Positions 1 to 10,339 of a DNA stretch of 64,000 bases are shown here, in pieces. The DNA is from Emydura subglobosa (Eukaryota > Chordata > Testudines > Chelidae). The stretch covers positions 7,411,984-7,475,983 of the forward strand of contig ML679963.1 of the NCBI GenBank assembly GCA_007922225.1, written 5' to 3'. The notes beneath the pieces were generated by a model. That model saw only the letters and a program-made list of their open reading frames with translations. It was not told the origin of the DNA and ran no database searches. A program made the translations under genes and the position numbers. Position 1 is the first letter of the stretch. Each line of letters starts with the position of its first letter.

Positions 1-669
1 ACCAATACACCATAGTATTCGAGTATTCCTTCTCATGCCCCAGTGCAATGAAAGTGACAGCACCCAGAAGGTGTTAGATGCCTTATAGATTGTAACATGG
101 ATCAGTTCCCAACTAGGCCAATTTATATTGAATTGAGTAAAATCTGTGGCCCATGTCCTAAATAGAAGGCACTGCTGCTTAAATCCTCTTCAGTACTTAT
201 GTGAGCTATACCTGGCTATGCCAGTGAATGAACCCTTCTATTGACTCTTCTGTGTGTAAGGTGACGATGTTATATAAAGGACACCAGTGCTTTTACAGTA
301 ACAAATCTGTAAGCCCCCATTCTTTCATTGAACAGCTTGTGTGTTTTGTTCTAAGGCTTTATGCAATTTTGGTGGTTTTTAAAGGAATTTTAATGTTCCT
401 TGAATGGTATAAGATCGAAGTTTGACACCTGAATATTTTCCTGGTTGCTTTCTGCACAGGAAGTTATACAAACTGGAGGGAAGTCAGAGAGAAGAGCAAT
501 CAAGATCATTAAGGCCAGGAAGCCTGATCTGAGGAAAGTTTGAAAGAAGGGTAAATGTTTTACTTGGCCAAATGATAACTAAAGCACCATTATGCTTGGA
601 AATGGACTGTGGCTCTTGACAGTGGCTCTTAGCAATAGATATCCCTGAATCATGCTGAAAATGGTTCGC
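1..669. other. Unassigned unique-looking sequence
   Basis: No recognisable gene or repeat. Short open frames at 228-425 (+) and 484-678 (-) have no domain, no signal peptide and no exon-like flanks I can support. Composition is ordinary for the window. Confidence 0.5.
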
Positions 670-900
670 AGAAAGCATTAGTAGGGTTCCAACTCAGGAA
701 TCAATCTCAGGAGAAATTTTCCATTAGTGAAATTTTGTGGATTGTGGCTTAATCTCTCAAGGGAAATAGTGGAAACCATGTAGTTAAGGTTAGTTAAAAA
801 TGCAATTGGACAGAGAACTAGGAAATCTGCTGTGAGGGACAATCCTAATCTGCTCTGGGATGAGATGGGAAATGGATTAGGTAACCTAGTAGAAGTCTGT
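670..900 (+). mobile_element. CR1 LINE 3' end, truncated
   Basis: The stretch follows the usual order of a reptile CR1 3' region: 'ctctcaagggaaatagtgga' near 751, a 'ggttagttaaaaatgcaattggac' type segment, then 'aaatctgctgtgagggacaa' and a degraded 'ctaggtaacct' segment. CR1 elements are almost always 5'-truncated, and no intact reverse transcriptase frame is present. The octamer tail is not clear, because another transposon begins immediately downstream. Confidence 0.6.
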
Positions 901-906
901 CTACAC

Positions 907-1154
907 AAGTGCTACAGCAGCACAGCTGTGCCCCTATAGCACTGTAGTGTAGACTGTTTCTATGGTGATGGAAGGGGGTTTCTGCTGTTGTAGTAAATCT
1001 ACCTCAAGTGGCTGTAGCCAGGTGGATGGAAAGCTGCATATGCAGCGGGGGTTAGGTTGACTGAATTTATGTCGCCCAGGGCACAACATTTTTCAGAGCC
1101 CTGAGCAACATAGCTAAATCAAACCAAGTTTTATGGGTAGACCAGATGTAGGTC
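907..1154. mobile_element. Non-autonomous DNA transposon, 'gtctacact' family
   Basis: It opens with 'gtgctacagcagcacagctg', a self-complementary GC-rich segment, and closes with 'ccctgagcaacatagct' and 'gggtagaccaga'. The same inner motif 'ccctgagcaacat' recurs at about 4412 in another copy, so this is a dispersed family. There is no transposase frame, so it would depend on an autonomous element in trans. Confidence 0.65.
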
Positions 1155-1629
1155 TTCTCCTTCAGTAACTCCTGTGATCTACAAATCAAAAAACTCCTCC
1201 TGTAGTTTCACAAAGTCCAAATCTCACCATTGTCTCCAGCTGACATCCACAGCCCCTGCCCCCAAGGTAAAAAAAAAAAAAAAAAAAGAGAGAGACACCA
1301 ACTCACATGAGCATGCTACATGGCTGGGAAAAGGTTTCTCTGCTTCCTGGGGCATCAGAAGCAGGCTTGCGGTCATCTTTGGGATGCTTGTTTCTGCATG
1401 GAGTCCTGACTGGTGGGGATGCTTCACCTTTTAACCCTTCTCTTCCCCCAAACAAATGTCCAGAGGCAGCACAAGAGTTTCAGATGGCCTTTGCCTTGGG
1501 CGTGGATACTTCCAATTTGCCAGAAGTAGGAGGCGGCAGTTTAGTGTTTGGCTTGAAGTAATTTATCAGACATACACAGCTGTGAATGAGAGTTAGGAAT
1601 AATCTCGAGGAAGCAAGAGACTTCTCCAC
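1155..1629. other. Unassigned, with (A)19 tract
   Basis: Contains a 19-A homopolymer at 1269-1287 followed by a short GA stretch. Overlapping open frames on both strands (1174-1434, 1224-1427, 1307-1561) run through the homopolymer and encode lysine or phenylalanine runs, so they are not credible genes. The A tract could be the tail of a retroposed sequence, but no head is recognisable. Confidence 0.45.
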
Positions 1630-1860
1630 AGGCTTTGTCTTCACTAGGATTTAAAGATGTCTTGTTAGAGTTAGTTGATGTGTTCTAAGGCCTGGTCTAG
1701 ACAAGGATAAAATGTATGTTGTTAGCATTTGCTAGATAAGGACTTGGCTACGTGGGTAATTTACACCAGTTTAATTTAAATCGGTTTTTACATTGATTTA
1801 ATTAAACTGGTGCAAATTATGTATGGACTTTGCGATATTATTGTAGCTCAAACCTGTCCC
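1630..1860. mobile_element. DNA transposon fragments with AT-rich hairpin
   Basis: A 'ttgtcttcactagg' end at 1637 and an 'aaggcctggtctagac' end at 1687 indicate two adjoining fragments of 'gtctacact'-type transposons. Inside the second, 1764-1783 and 1794-1812 form an imperfect inverted repeat ('caccagtttaat' against 'aattaaactggtg') with a loop of about 10 bases. Confidence 0.5.
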
Positions 1861-1899
1861 TAATGAACTTAAGCATAAGTGATTAAAGTCTGAAGTAAA

Positions 1900-2098
1900 G
1901 CATTGGGTAAATTTTCAAAAATGCCTAAAGTGTAGATTTGCAAAGGCACCTAAAAATGCAGACAGTTCAGGTTAGGTGCCTAACTTCCAGTGAAATCAAT
2001 GGGATTTAGGTGCCTAATTTGGTTAGGGGTGCTTTTATAAATCCCACTGGGTGCCTATCTGCATCTTTAGGTAGTTAAATACCTTTGTAAATCTAGCC
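1900..2098. repeat. Palindromic MITE-like element
   Basis: Bounded by 'gtaaattttcaaaaatgcct' on the left and 'acctttgtaaatctag' on the right. The core has 'ttaggtgcctaacttccagtg' around 1972 and 'atcaatgggatttaggtgcc' around 1996, so the left half is approximately the inverse of the right half. It belongs to a class of short hairpin elements carrying 'cccattga...tcaatggg' cores that recurs through the window. Confidence 0.55.
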
Positions 2099-2449
2099 TG
2101 CAGGCATTTAAGAACTGTCACCCACTGGAAGTAAAAAGAATGGAAACAGTATTGTAAATAAAGAAATGAAAATATAGTGATTGTTAATCTGCTTATTTTC
2201 TAGTGCTCAGACTTTCTTTATTTTTCTCCCTGCACACCCATGCATATTCCCATATCTGAGACTGCTCCATCAGCAAACATTGGTCTGAAGAAAAATAATT
2301 CTCCCACCATCTCCTCTGTCAATCAATCTGAGTACAAAATCACACTTCTACACCCATCTCACTTTTTCAACATTTCACAGGGATTTAGATGGAGATTTTG
2401 GAACATTTTTTTATATTCAATTTAGTGTCTCATACTGCTGTACTGTGTG

Positions 2450-2580
2450 ATGTGGGAGCCTAAGGGTAGGCTCTTATATTCAGATTTTGGCACCTAAATA
2501 ATGGCCTGACTGTCAATGGTGCTGACAACGCACAGCTCTCACTGGCCATTTGAGATACCTAAATCTGGATTAGGAGCCTG
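2450..2580. repeat. Degraded palindromic MITE-like element
   Basis: 'gagcctaagggtaggctc' at the left and 'gagatacctaaatctggattaggagcct' type sequence at the right are inversely related, with 'ggcacctaaataatgg' between them. It looks like a diverged member of the class at 1900-2098. Confidence 0.4.
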
Positions 2581-3249
2581 ATTCAATTCCCTAGATGTGA
2601 TGATGGTGTTCTTGGTGATTGTGGAGGGTGGTGAATATGTAAGCACTGCAAACTGTCTATTCATAGCACAGACACTGTGAGCTTTTGCAGGCCTCACTCC
2701 TGGTCTGGAGGAGGGGTGAGTGGGGCTTTCCATCTCTGTGTCCTGTTCAGTCCTTAGTCTCCTTTCTGAATCTGCCAGCCGTGCTACATTCGGTGTGGTG
2801 GTTTTGGAATGTGCACGCCTGCCCACTCAGGATGGGACTTGAAACCATCCATTTGTCTTCAGTAGGGGACCAACATCCATCAATGGACGACAGTGTTCTG
2901 TCACTACCAACTTGGACTGAATCTCCAACAGTGTTCTCGAGGACGGGTGAAATGGTTCAAATGGTTCAGAAGTTCTCAGAGCTCAGCTGCCTTCGTGTGC
3001 CCAGGGTAACACTTACAACGTATGATTCCAAACAGAATCTTTATTGGAAAATATCCAAATCTGGTTAAGTGCCTCATGGTGTGAAAATATTGAATGAGGT
3101 GAAGATAGATGTAAAGATTCAGTAAAGGCAATTTGGGGGGATTAAGCTGCACAAAGAATTGGTGCATTATATTCTCTCCTAAGGGAGACAGAGAAAATCT
3201 AGTCAATAAAATCTGACATTTCTCCACGTCCACAGCTCTGAACATTTCT
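2581..3249. other. Unassigned; isolated open frame at 2685-3068
   Basis: A 127-codon plus-strand frame (2685-3068) overlaps a 95-codon minus-strand frame (2539-2826). Neither shows a domain, repeat, transmembrane pattern or convincing splice context. The region might be an unrecognised old repeat. I do not call a gene. Confidence 0.4.
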
Positions 3250-3680
3250 GTAATGGCTGCAATTTGTATATTTGCACTGTTTTTTCAGCTGGATGCCTTT
3301 GCTGGCAGTTTTTTATCATAAAGATCTGTAGAATAATGTCTTAAATCCAAAAAAAATTAGAGACGTCACCTCATTAATAGCAGCATAATGATTCTGTTTT
3401 TTTTTTAATCTGGCCTTGACCGTTAGCTTCATGCCTTCTCCTGAGCTCAGATTGAGCAGTAATGTAACCAGTTCCCCCGGCTCAAATCTCAGCAAGGTTT
3501 AATTTAAATCTAATTAGCTGAGCATGTGGTCAGTTTTTCATAGTACACCCTGTCTGTCTTACTGTCAATGCCTGTGGAATTCTGCAGCAATTTAAGGCTT
3601 GTTTATGTGGCAGGTAGTTTGAATTTGCTACAGGAGTGATAGCTATTCATTTACACAGTTTGGAGCATACTTCGTTTGGG
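3250..3680. promoter_or_regulatory. Candidate conserved non-coding element
   Basis: Repeat-free, AT-rich sequence with a concentration of homeodomain-type sites: 'tcattaatag' at 3371, 'gtttaatttaaat' near 3498 and the palindrome CTAATTAG at 3510-3517. It also has an ACGTCA core at 3363-3368. This texture is typical of vertebrate developmental enhancers, but motif density alone is weak evidence and no cross-species alignment was available. Confidence 0.3.
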
Positions 3681-3715
3681 TTCTTTTTTAAATGTTAAAA
3701 CCACACCTCCCCTTC

Positions 3716-4012
3716 CTAAAAATGGCATCGGTATAAAGCCTCCTCTATACACACAAGTTGTACCATTTTAACTATCCTGGTAAAGTTAACATGGTACAAC
3801 AACCCCTAGTGTGGACACAGTTATACTGGTACGAAGATGTGATGCTGGTATAGCTATTCCCATAAGGAAGGGGAATAAAGGTCTGAGGAATCGTTATACT
3901 GGGATAAGTGCATCCACACTAGGGATTGTACTGGTATAACTATATTGGTAATATAATCAATGACTGAAATAGCTATACTTGTACAAAATCTCTCCAGATC
4001 AGGCCTAAAATA
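3716..4012. mobile_element. Non-autonomous DNA transposon ('ggtataactat' family)
   Basis: Repeated 'actggtataactata' type segments occur in both orientations: 'ttatactggtacg' near 3821, 'ttatactgggata' near 3894 and 'actggtataactat' near 3930. It ends in 'gatcaggcct' at about 4005. The 'cctagtgtggacac' (3807) and 'tccacactaggga' (3912) segments are inverse copies of each other. No coding capacity. Confidence 0.65.
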
Positions 4013-4246
4013 TATAATGTAACATAACTACAGTTTTTTAAAATTTAAAACAATAAGCCCCTCCGACTTTATGCTGATTGTAGCAAGGACCTTTCATGAA
4101 AGAATTTCAGTATTTGTACTGACAATTTATTTCAGCTTATACTGTGTGCCTATCATATAATCTTGAGCTGTCACTTCTTGCCTACGTGTGTTTATTTCCC
4201 CTCCCACTCTGTCTTGTCAGTTTAGGCCCTGCCCTGCAAACACTAA

Positions 4247-4463
4247 GGCCATGTCTATGCTAGCGAACTTACAGCGGCACAGCTGTGCCAATGTAAAATT
4301 GCTCATGTAGCTGCTCTATGTCGACGGGAGAGAGCTCTCCTGCTGACATAGCGCTGTGTACATGAGCGCTTATGCCAGTGAAATTTGTCATTCGGGTTTG
4401 TTTTTTCACACCCCTGAGCAACATAAGTTTTGCTGACATAAGTGATAGTGTAGTTGTGGCTGT
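4247..4463. mobile_element. Non-autonomous DNA transposon, 'gtctacact' family
   Basis: Starts 'aaggccatgtctatgctagc', contains 'tgtcgacgggagagagctct' at 4319 and an inverse 'ctgctgacatagcgctgtg', then 'cacacccctgagcaacataag'. The 'gggagagagctctcctgc' segment can fold on itself. It shares the 'ccctgagcaacat' motif with the copy at 907-1154. Confidence 0.7.
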
Positions 4464-5036
4464 ATCCTCACTGTGAAGAGACGTGTGTTTTTATATGGAG
4501 ATAGCAATCCCTATGTGACACCCTACTGGAGGCAAAGCATAAAGAGCTTTTACTTCAGTGTTGTTAGACGAGGTCGACCCTGTGCACCATCTGGGGCTTA
4601 CCTATGTGTATCCGTACCCCTGCAGTAGCAAAATTTGACTCCTGTGCTGCTCCTGTACATGGCAGGTTCTCTTTGGCTTGCAGGAGTAGTGGAAAGTAAC
4701 TGACCAGGGTCATGACAGTTCATTACTGCTCCTGCTATTACTGAGGGGTTAAGTGTTGAAGCAGCAATGCAAGCATGATCCTTCCCTATGAGGTCCTTCC
4801 AGAGGGAAAATAGCTCAAAACAGCGATCCCTATGCCCGATTTTAAAAAACGCTCCCCCTTTTGAGTTGTCTTCACCTGATTTGCTGCATCTTTCACAGGA
4901 GCCATTAAATGACTGTTGCCTCTTCTGACCTGCCAAAAATGTGAACTATTGACCTATAGCTGAAAGGTTCTGTGTCCCATTACTGATTCTCTCAAGCCAT
5001 CTGCTGTTACTCGGCAAAAAAGACCAAGCTAAAGTG
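4464..5036. other. Unassigned; minus-strand open frame 4598-4936
   Basis: A 112-codon minus-strand frame is present but has no recognisable domain, and no paired exon is nearby. Nothing else stands out. Confidence 0.4.
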
Positions 5037-5268
5037 AGGGTTTGTCTATGTTGCCCTTCAGTTCGGATGATGTCACACGGTCAACACTGCAGATGCAAAC
5101 CTAAAAGTTCCTGTTTTGCGTTAACATAGGACTACATTAATGCGAATTAGAAACCTTTTATTTCATGCCTGCAGTGTCCACATGGGGGAGTTACGGCGGT
5201 GCATACTGCTTTTCACACCTGCGTAATCCGAATTTCAGGGTGGTGAAAGCATAGCCTAGATGCAATTT
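5037..5268. mobile_element. Probable non-autonomous DNA transposon
   Basis: Begins 'gagggtttgtctatgttgcc', the same kind of end as the other 'tttgtctacact' elements, and contains 'gcagtgtccacatgggg' internally. It ends near 'gcatagcctagatgc'. There is no coding capacity. The right terminus is less certain than the left. Confidence 0.45.
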
Positions 5269-5660
5269 CCATATCCTCTCTTCCTCCTTCCTTTCTCATC
5301 TGTCAGACATTCCATGGTGAAATTTAAGCTGCTATACTTTGCTGCATGGAATATTTATGTAACTGGAAAACAAAAATGATAAAGCACTATGAGGACATTC
5401 TTTCAGCAATTAGATCAGCCTTTCTCTCCAAGCCATGTATCTGGTGCCTTTACATTTCAAAGGCTTTTTCTAAGCAAATGGCACTGGTAAGAATTTGTAA
5501 TGAAAACCAGATAAAAACAAGTTTGTTCTTCCTGGAAGGTATTGTTCACAGATTATATTTTCACCAAGTAGGAGGAGAGGAATTTTTGATAGCAGTACCC
5601 GAGAGTTTCAGATGTTCCTCAAAAGTTGGAGAGTATTATGGGAAAGATGACTGGGCCAAT
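5269..5660. other. Unassigned; open frame 5346-5663
   Basis: A 105-codon plus-strand frame with mixed composition. It has no known domain and no supporting neighbour. It could be chance; its length is within expectation for 64 kb of AT-rich DNA. Confidence 0.35.
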
Positions 5661-5760
5661 TAATAATTTCAGGGGGCAGAGGCAGGGAGGGGGTATAGGA
5701 AGCTTAGTGCTCTAATTCTCACTATAGGGCACTCATCATCTTCTATGATGGGATCAAAAG

Positions 5761-5832
5761 GCCTGATCCAAAGCCCATTGAGATCAATGGAAAGAGGTCT
5801 GTTGACTTCAGTGATAATAGATTGGGTCCTGA
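5761..5832. repeat. Palindromic 'gatccaaagcccattga' element
   Basis: 'gcctgatccaaagcccattg' at 5761 is answered by 'ttgacttcagtg' and 'attgggtcctg' at its right end, giving a short hairpin-like repeat. Relatives lie at 45591-45645 and 49752-49813. Confidence 0.6.
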
Positions 5833-5984
5833 ATGCATTCCAGCATTTTACCAGGGGAGAGGGGGGAGAGATGGAAGTCATTGAAAGCTCTGCTAATTAC
5901 CTATGAAATTGTGGGGCTGTTGCTTGATTTTGTGATTGCGCCTGAGGGGACGTGAATCTTCTTTGGAAAATCAGCTGCATTTTT

Positions 5985-6330
5985 TTTTTTCCAGCAGGTG
6001 AACTTTAGAAAATATGCTCTTCAGCTGGCAGCAAAGGTCTGGCATGGATTTTTGTTCTTTTCCCTTTAATCAAAGGTTATATTGATGCATTACAGAAAAG
6101 GGATTTAGTGTTTCAACATTTCTCCTTGCAGTAATTCAAGCTGAGCGGTGCTTTGTGGCAAAGCTAGTTGCCATGGTGAATCTTTGCTTCAGCAGCGTAA
6201 ACATTCAGACTAAAAGGAGCCTTGTCTCCAGTCGTGAACTATTCCATGCTCTCTCCAACCCACAGTCCATTTGAATTGCATATATGTAATTATTACTTTT
6301 AGCTGGCTAAAGGCTTTCAAGCGCACTGGT
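5985..6330. promoter_or_regulatory. Candidate conserved non-coding element
   Basis: Repeat-free block with several recognisable factor-type sites: 'aatcaaaggttat' (TCF/LEF-like, near 6069), 'agttgccatggtgaat' (an imperfect RFX X-box-like sequence, near 6167) and 'cgtaaacattca' (forkhead-like, near 6197). A T9-10 run precedes it. Function is inferred only from motif texture. Confidence 0.28.
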
Positions 6331-6469
6331 TGCTGTTTAAGGGGTTCTTGTGCATTTTTGAAGGCTGGTCCTTAAAGAAAAGTCCTCTAGAATTTAATAG
6401 GGATGAAACCAATTGAATTCAATGAAGAATTTCTGGAGTTTTATAGAAATTACTCTAAAACTCTACAGG

Positions 6470-6640
6470 GCCCAGATTATCTAACATTAGGGTTCTATTT
6501 TTGACAAATTCCTTATCTAGGCACCCAAATAAACAGGCTGAACACTTGGCAGCTTCTATTAAGTCAGTCCTTTTGAAAATCTGCCTGCTTGTTTAGGTGC
6601 GTACTTATGGATTTAGCCAAACTTTAGGTGCCCAGGGTGT
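6470..6640. repeat. Palindromic MITE-like element
   Basis: 'ttatctaggcacccaaataaacaggctga' type sequence on the left is inversely related to 'ctgcctgcttgtttaggtgcg' on the right. Together they form a degraded hairpin element of the class seen at 1900-2098. A (TTTTG/TTTTA)n stretch follows at about 6649-6677. Confidence 0.5.
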
Positions 6641-6679
6641 GTGTTATGTTTTGTTTTGTTTTATTTTATTTTATTTAAA

Positions 6680-7276
6680 CAAAAACAATAACCTAAAGGA
6701 CTTGGACATCTCATCAACTCCAGACCCATTTTTGAAAAAATTTCTGCCATAGAACTGAATAGAAAATGAGGTCCTTTCTGTAGGATTTTTAAAACTATCC
6801 TCTCATATTTTATAGCAGAGTTTGAGTGCTCTGCTAAATTCTATGATGATCCAAATAAATTTAAACTTATAGAAAGGTGATCTTTTTCTGGCAGGTTAAA
6901 TGGCTTCTTCCTAAAATTTATTGATCTAAAGAGCTTCTGGGACATTGATTAGGAGGTATCTTTATTTCATACTGCCTCTGTTCATTTTGATTAATCAATT
7001 TTTCAATGGGTACCCATCACATGGTATTGGCTCCCATTATATGCATTATTACATTATATCAGGGACTGCTGATCCCAGTTCAAAGAATGATCAATACCCA
7101 CCAGCAAATACAATAATAAAATAACACTTCTCCATTCCCGCTCAGCAAATGTATTAATTCCCTCAACCCTCCTTGTATCCTTTGCTCTTTATGCTACAAA
7201 CGTAATATGAAGTAAATACTGGGGACCAATGGCATCCAAATAACCATATTTACTGAATAGACACATCACGCAAGGG
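6680..7276. other. Unassigned AT-rich sequence
   Basis: No repeat family or credible open frame is recognised. It may contain diverged transposon debris. Confidence 0.4.
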
Positions 7277-7735
7277 CTAGGTAGTATAACTTTGTAGAAA
7301 ATGGTTTATGGTTTTCCCTTTCTGTGAGAATTTTTGAGATTTTTAAAATTTTCCCCATCCCAAATTGAGACAAGAAGTCAATCTTAAAATTTTTCACAAA
7401 CAGAAAATCTGAAATGTTTTTGGATTTGGGTTAATTGAAACATTTTGCATTCAACCTTTTAAACATTTATTTTTATTTTTACTGGAAGTCAACTTAAATT
7501 TCAAAGCAACTTTTCATTTTGAACCGAGAAATGGAACTTTTAGGAAATGTCAAAACAGGATGTGTTGACCATTGCTACCTTTTTTCTTCCAAAATTTTTT
7601 TGCAACGGGATATTTGAAACATACTTTCCTGTGAACTGTGCTGGTTTTGATGAATTAACATTTTCTGACCAAAAAAACCATTTTGTTTAAAAAAAATAAA
7701 TAAATAAAATTCCAACTAGCTCTATTAGCTATGTA
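7277..7735. mobile_element. AT-rich non-autonomous DNA transposon, probable
   Basis: A strongly A/T-biased stretch built of 'aaaattt', 'gaaacattt' and 'cattttg' words. It ends in 'attccaactagctctatta', and its left edge 'gggctaggtagtataacttt' looks like a diverged inverse of that end. This pattern matches abundant reptile elements ending in an '...accagctct' motif. No coding frame. Confidence 0.5.
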
Positions 7736-7864
7736 GACATACTGCTGCTCTGATGGGATTTTAGCAACTTCTGTAATAGAACATGCTGAATACCTCTATA
7801 GGGCTCACTAACTTTTTAAAGGGATGCTAACTATTCTTCTACACTGCATTCCTCCCTATAAATG

Positions 7865-8490
7865 TGGGTTTTGCAGTGTCTCTGCATGGTTAACAGGACT
7901 GAACGGTGGAGTGAATTCCAAAGTCATGGACACCTCTTATTTATATCAAGGGAGCTCCTCTAATATAGCTTGAGCATGTCTACTGCTCTCAACCTGGACA
8001 ATACGTCATGTAGTCATATTCCAAACCACCTAAGGCTTGATGGTTAAGGCCAACACCTTTAATTCCAACCTGAAACGTACCATCAGGCAATGCAGCTCAC
8101 TGATCCTGGTGTTATGGTCTCTTTGCATCAGATTCTACTTTGTAAGCAGGCAGCCACATCTGCACTAGCTTCAGTTTCCGATTGGTAGTTCTTGCACTGC
8201 TCCAAATGGAGTGTGTTACGGCAATAAAATACTGAGGTGGAAAAGATGTGGATAATTGTGACCAGATCCGTGTCGGAGAGAAAAAGCCACACTCGTCTTA
8301 CCAGGCACATATTGGGGTGGGGATGGAGAGTGCTTTGTGGGCCTGAGTTTTTAAAAAAGCCTGCAATTATGCACCTTGTTTGTGAATGCACCTGCTGTGA
8401 TTGTGTTTGCAAAATGGATAACTGCCTCTGCCAGAGATCAGACGCATCGCTGTCTATTTGCATGGATTTGCAATATAACCTGTCTCCCTC
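7865..8490 (-). mobile_element. LINE relic, L2/CR1-group reverse transcriptase C-terminal part
   Basis: The minus strand carries a decayed reading frame. Around 8380-8180 it resembles the conserved region between a 'hxLVTVIHxFVTSxxDYCNxLY' type segment (here roughly VTIIHIFSTSVFYCRNTL) and the following 'KLQxxQNAAAR' segment. Further downstream (toward 7900) a 'DFGIHS' type relic occupies the place of the usual 'RLWNSLP' motif. Stops and frame changes show that it is dead. The 122-codon frame at 8128-8496 is part of it. L2 versus another CR1-group lineage cannot be settled by eye. Confidence 0.6.
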
Positions 8491-8539
8491 ATACATTCAC
8501 AGCTGCTAAATGTACAAATTAGGCATACAATTGCAAGGC

Positions 8540-8735
8540 TTTGTGTGCATAGCACTTTTAATTTTGAGTGTTTTACAAACAGCAATTAAATAATCCTCTC
8601 AACTGTCACTTACACATACCCACTTTACAGATGAGAAACTGAGTCTCAGAAAGGCAAAGAGAGACAGCCAAGGCCATTGATGGAGCCTGTATTCCTGTAT
8701 TCCGGCTGCAATGCCATCTCATTTAACAGATGCAC
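8540..8735 (+). mobile_element. MIR/CORE-SINE
   Basis: Contains the signature 'ccactttacagatgagaaactgag' type segment near 8620, followed by 'tctcagaaaggcaaag' and a 3' part ending 'aatgccatctcattt'. The order matches MIR in the plus orientation. The tRNA-like head is not visible. Confidence 0.7.
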
Positions 8736-8739
8736 CAAA

Positions 8740-9439
8740 TGAGGTTCCTTTTGCTGCAACAATGTAGCTGAATGAGCAAACTGGACAATACAGTTAGGAT
8801 TTGGGATGTGGGAGGAAGGTACAATTGATGTGTCCTTTGGCAGTTTGAGAATCTGTTGTCCTTGTCGGCAGAGGAGCTCTGTATCTCTGTTGCCTCGATC
8901 AGTATAGTGTTGGGTGTCTTGGATTTTTAAAATATTTTAACAAAACACTTTCACGTTTAAAAACAAAGTCCTGATAACAAATAAATAGTTCAAACAGTTT
9001 AGTTTGATGTGGACACATTTCTTCCTCTACTGCCAATGGCATCAGTGGAAGAAGAGTGCTCCAATAACATCTTGTTTTGGAAAAGATACATTTAGAAATG
9101 AGCTACAAACCATCCAATTGGCTGAATATTATTAGTGACGTATCTGTGTATTTACATAATGCTGCATTATTTCTGGGTGACCCAGATCTCCGATTATTGA
9201 TATGTTGGTATGGAATTTGCCAGAGTGATCCTACATGCAGCATAGAGGCAAACCGACAGATTTTTTTTTTCTAAGTTGATGAGTGAGACCTGACATCCCA
9301 TGCACCGTAAAACATCACAGGGAGCTGCATTCCCTGCTCTCCTTTAGATGTTCTAATGTTGAAGGAGAAAACAGATTTCTGGATTCAGGCCTTAGTGCTG
9401 AAAATGTCTACAATTCTATCAGTTAAATAAGCATCTTCA
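8740..9439. other. Unassigned sequence
   Basis: No gene or repeat recognised with confidence. The short open frame at 9077-9274 ends in a T9 run and has no features. Confidence 0.4.
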
Positions 9440-9535
9440 TCTCATAAGTACTTACATGGCCCTTGTCGCTGCAGTATCTGAGCATCTTTCGCACGTTTAT
9501 GAAGGTATCCATGCAACGACCCATTATTCCCTGAA
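9440..9535 (+). mobile_element. CORE-SINE-like fragment, weak
   Basis: 'tacatggcccttgtcgctg', 'agtatctgagcatctttcgcac' and 'tttatgaaggtatcc' appear in the order found in MIR-like core regions. Too short and diverged to assign a family. Confidence 0.4.
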
Positions 9536-9557
9536 AAACCCAAGGCACAATTAGGTT

Positions 9558-9577
9558 ATGCAAATATTTATGCAAAT
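9558..9577. promoter_or_regulatory. Tandem POU octamer motifs
   Basis: Two exact ATGCAAAT octamers lie at 9558-9565 and 9570-9577 with four bases between them, spaced 12 bp start to start. This is the canonical POU/Oct recognition sequence. Whether the pair is used is unknown. Confidence 0.35.
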
Positions 9578-9864
9578 TGCTACGCAGCTTCAATTTCCTG
9601 GTAAATTGTCAATAGGTTCTTGGGGTCTCAAAGATGAGAGCACAGTCACTGACATGGTAGCAAGATTCTCTCTTCTCCCCCAGTTGAGAGCAATGCTGAT
9701 GATCCTTAGGGTTCCAGCTACCTGGCGTGGGGAGCTAATGTTTGCTTTATGCAGTTGTTTGAAATTGTCCTTATAGGGCTTTGCAAGCAGTGCAAAGAAA
9801 ATGGGTCAAAAAGGCACAAACGAGCTAGTGTTATTTACAGCACTTTTGTGAGTCATGGGTGGTG

Positions 9865-10010
9865 ATTGAATGATTATAAGACTGAGCACATGTTGAGAGG
9901 AGAAGTGATTTGCCCAGGATCACACAGCAAGTTGGTGACAGTCAAGGTTGCCTGCTGCCAGTCCCCTGTGGTCAATCCACTAGATCACATCTGCCCTGAA
10001 AGCCACCCTA
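9865..10010 (+). mobile_element. MIR/CORE-SINE 3' part
   Basis: 'tttgcccaggatcacacagcaag' type sequence near 9910, then a 'cagtcccctgtggtcaatccactagatcaca' type ending, which is the usual MIR 3' order. Confidence 0.7.
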
Positions 10011-10339
10011 AAGTCTTGTGCTTACTGGAGGCTAATCAACAGTGGGCAGTAGATGGCTTGGTGCCATAACTCTGCCTTAGGCCTGAGATATCCATACAGA
10101 CTGTAGTAAGAGGAAGACACAAACATTGGGGAAACGTGAATATTCCCTTCAGTGACTGTTGCGGTGTAAGATACAACGGGTGGCATAAGAGAGAGTCTAG
10201 AGCAATGTGCTATACATAAACAGGCTGTAGGGACGTAGCAGTAAGAGGACAAGGCTGAATCAGAAGGCTGCAAAAATGGGGAAAGCCAGTTCCCTGCATT
10301 GCAAGAGAGAGTCAAGTGGTTAGAGCCTTACCCAGCCAC

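Noticed and set aside
1174..1561. Open frames through an A19 tract on both strands
   Set aside because: Homopolymer-driven lysine or phenylalanine runs with no domain.
2539..3068. Open frames of 95 (-) and 127 (+) codons as a candidate gene
   Set aside because: They overlap on opposite strands, show no motif, and have no acceptor/donor pair that I could defend.
8128..8509. Overlapping open frames on both strands
   Set aside because: The minus-strand frame is a piece of a dead LINE reverse transcriptase, and the plus-strand frame is its shadow.
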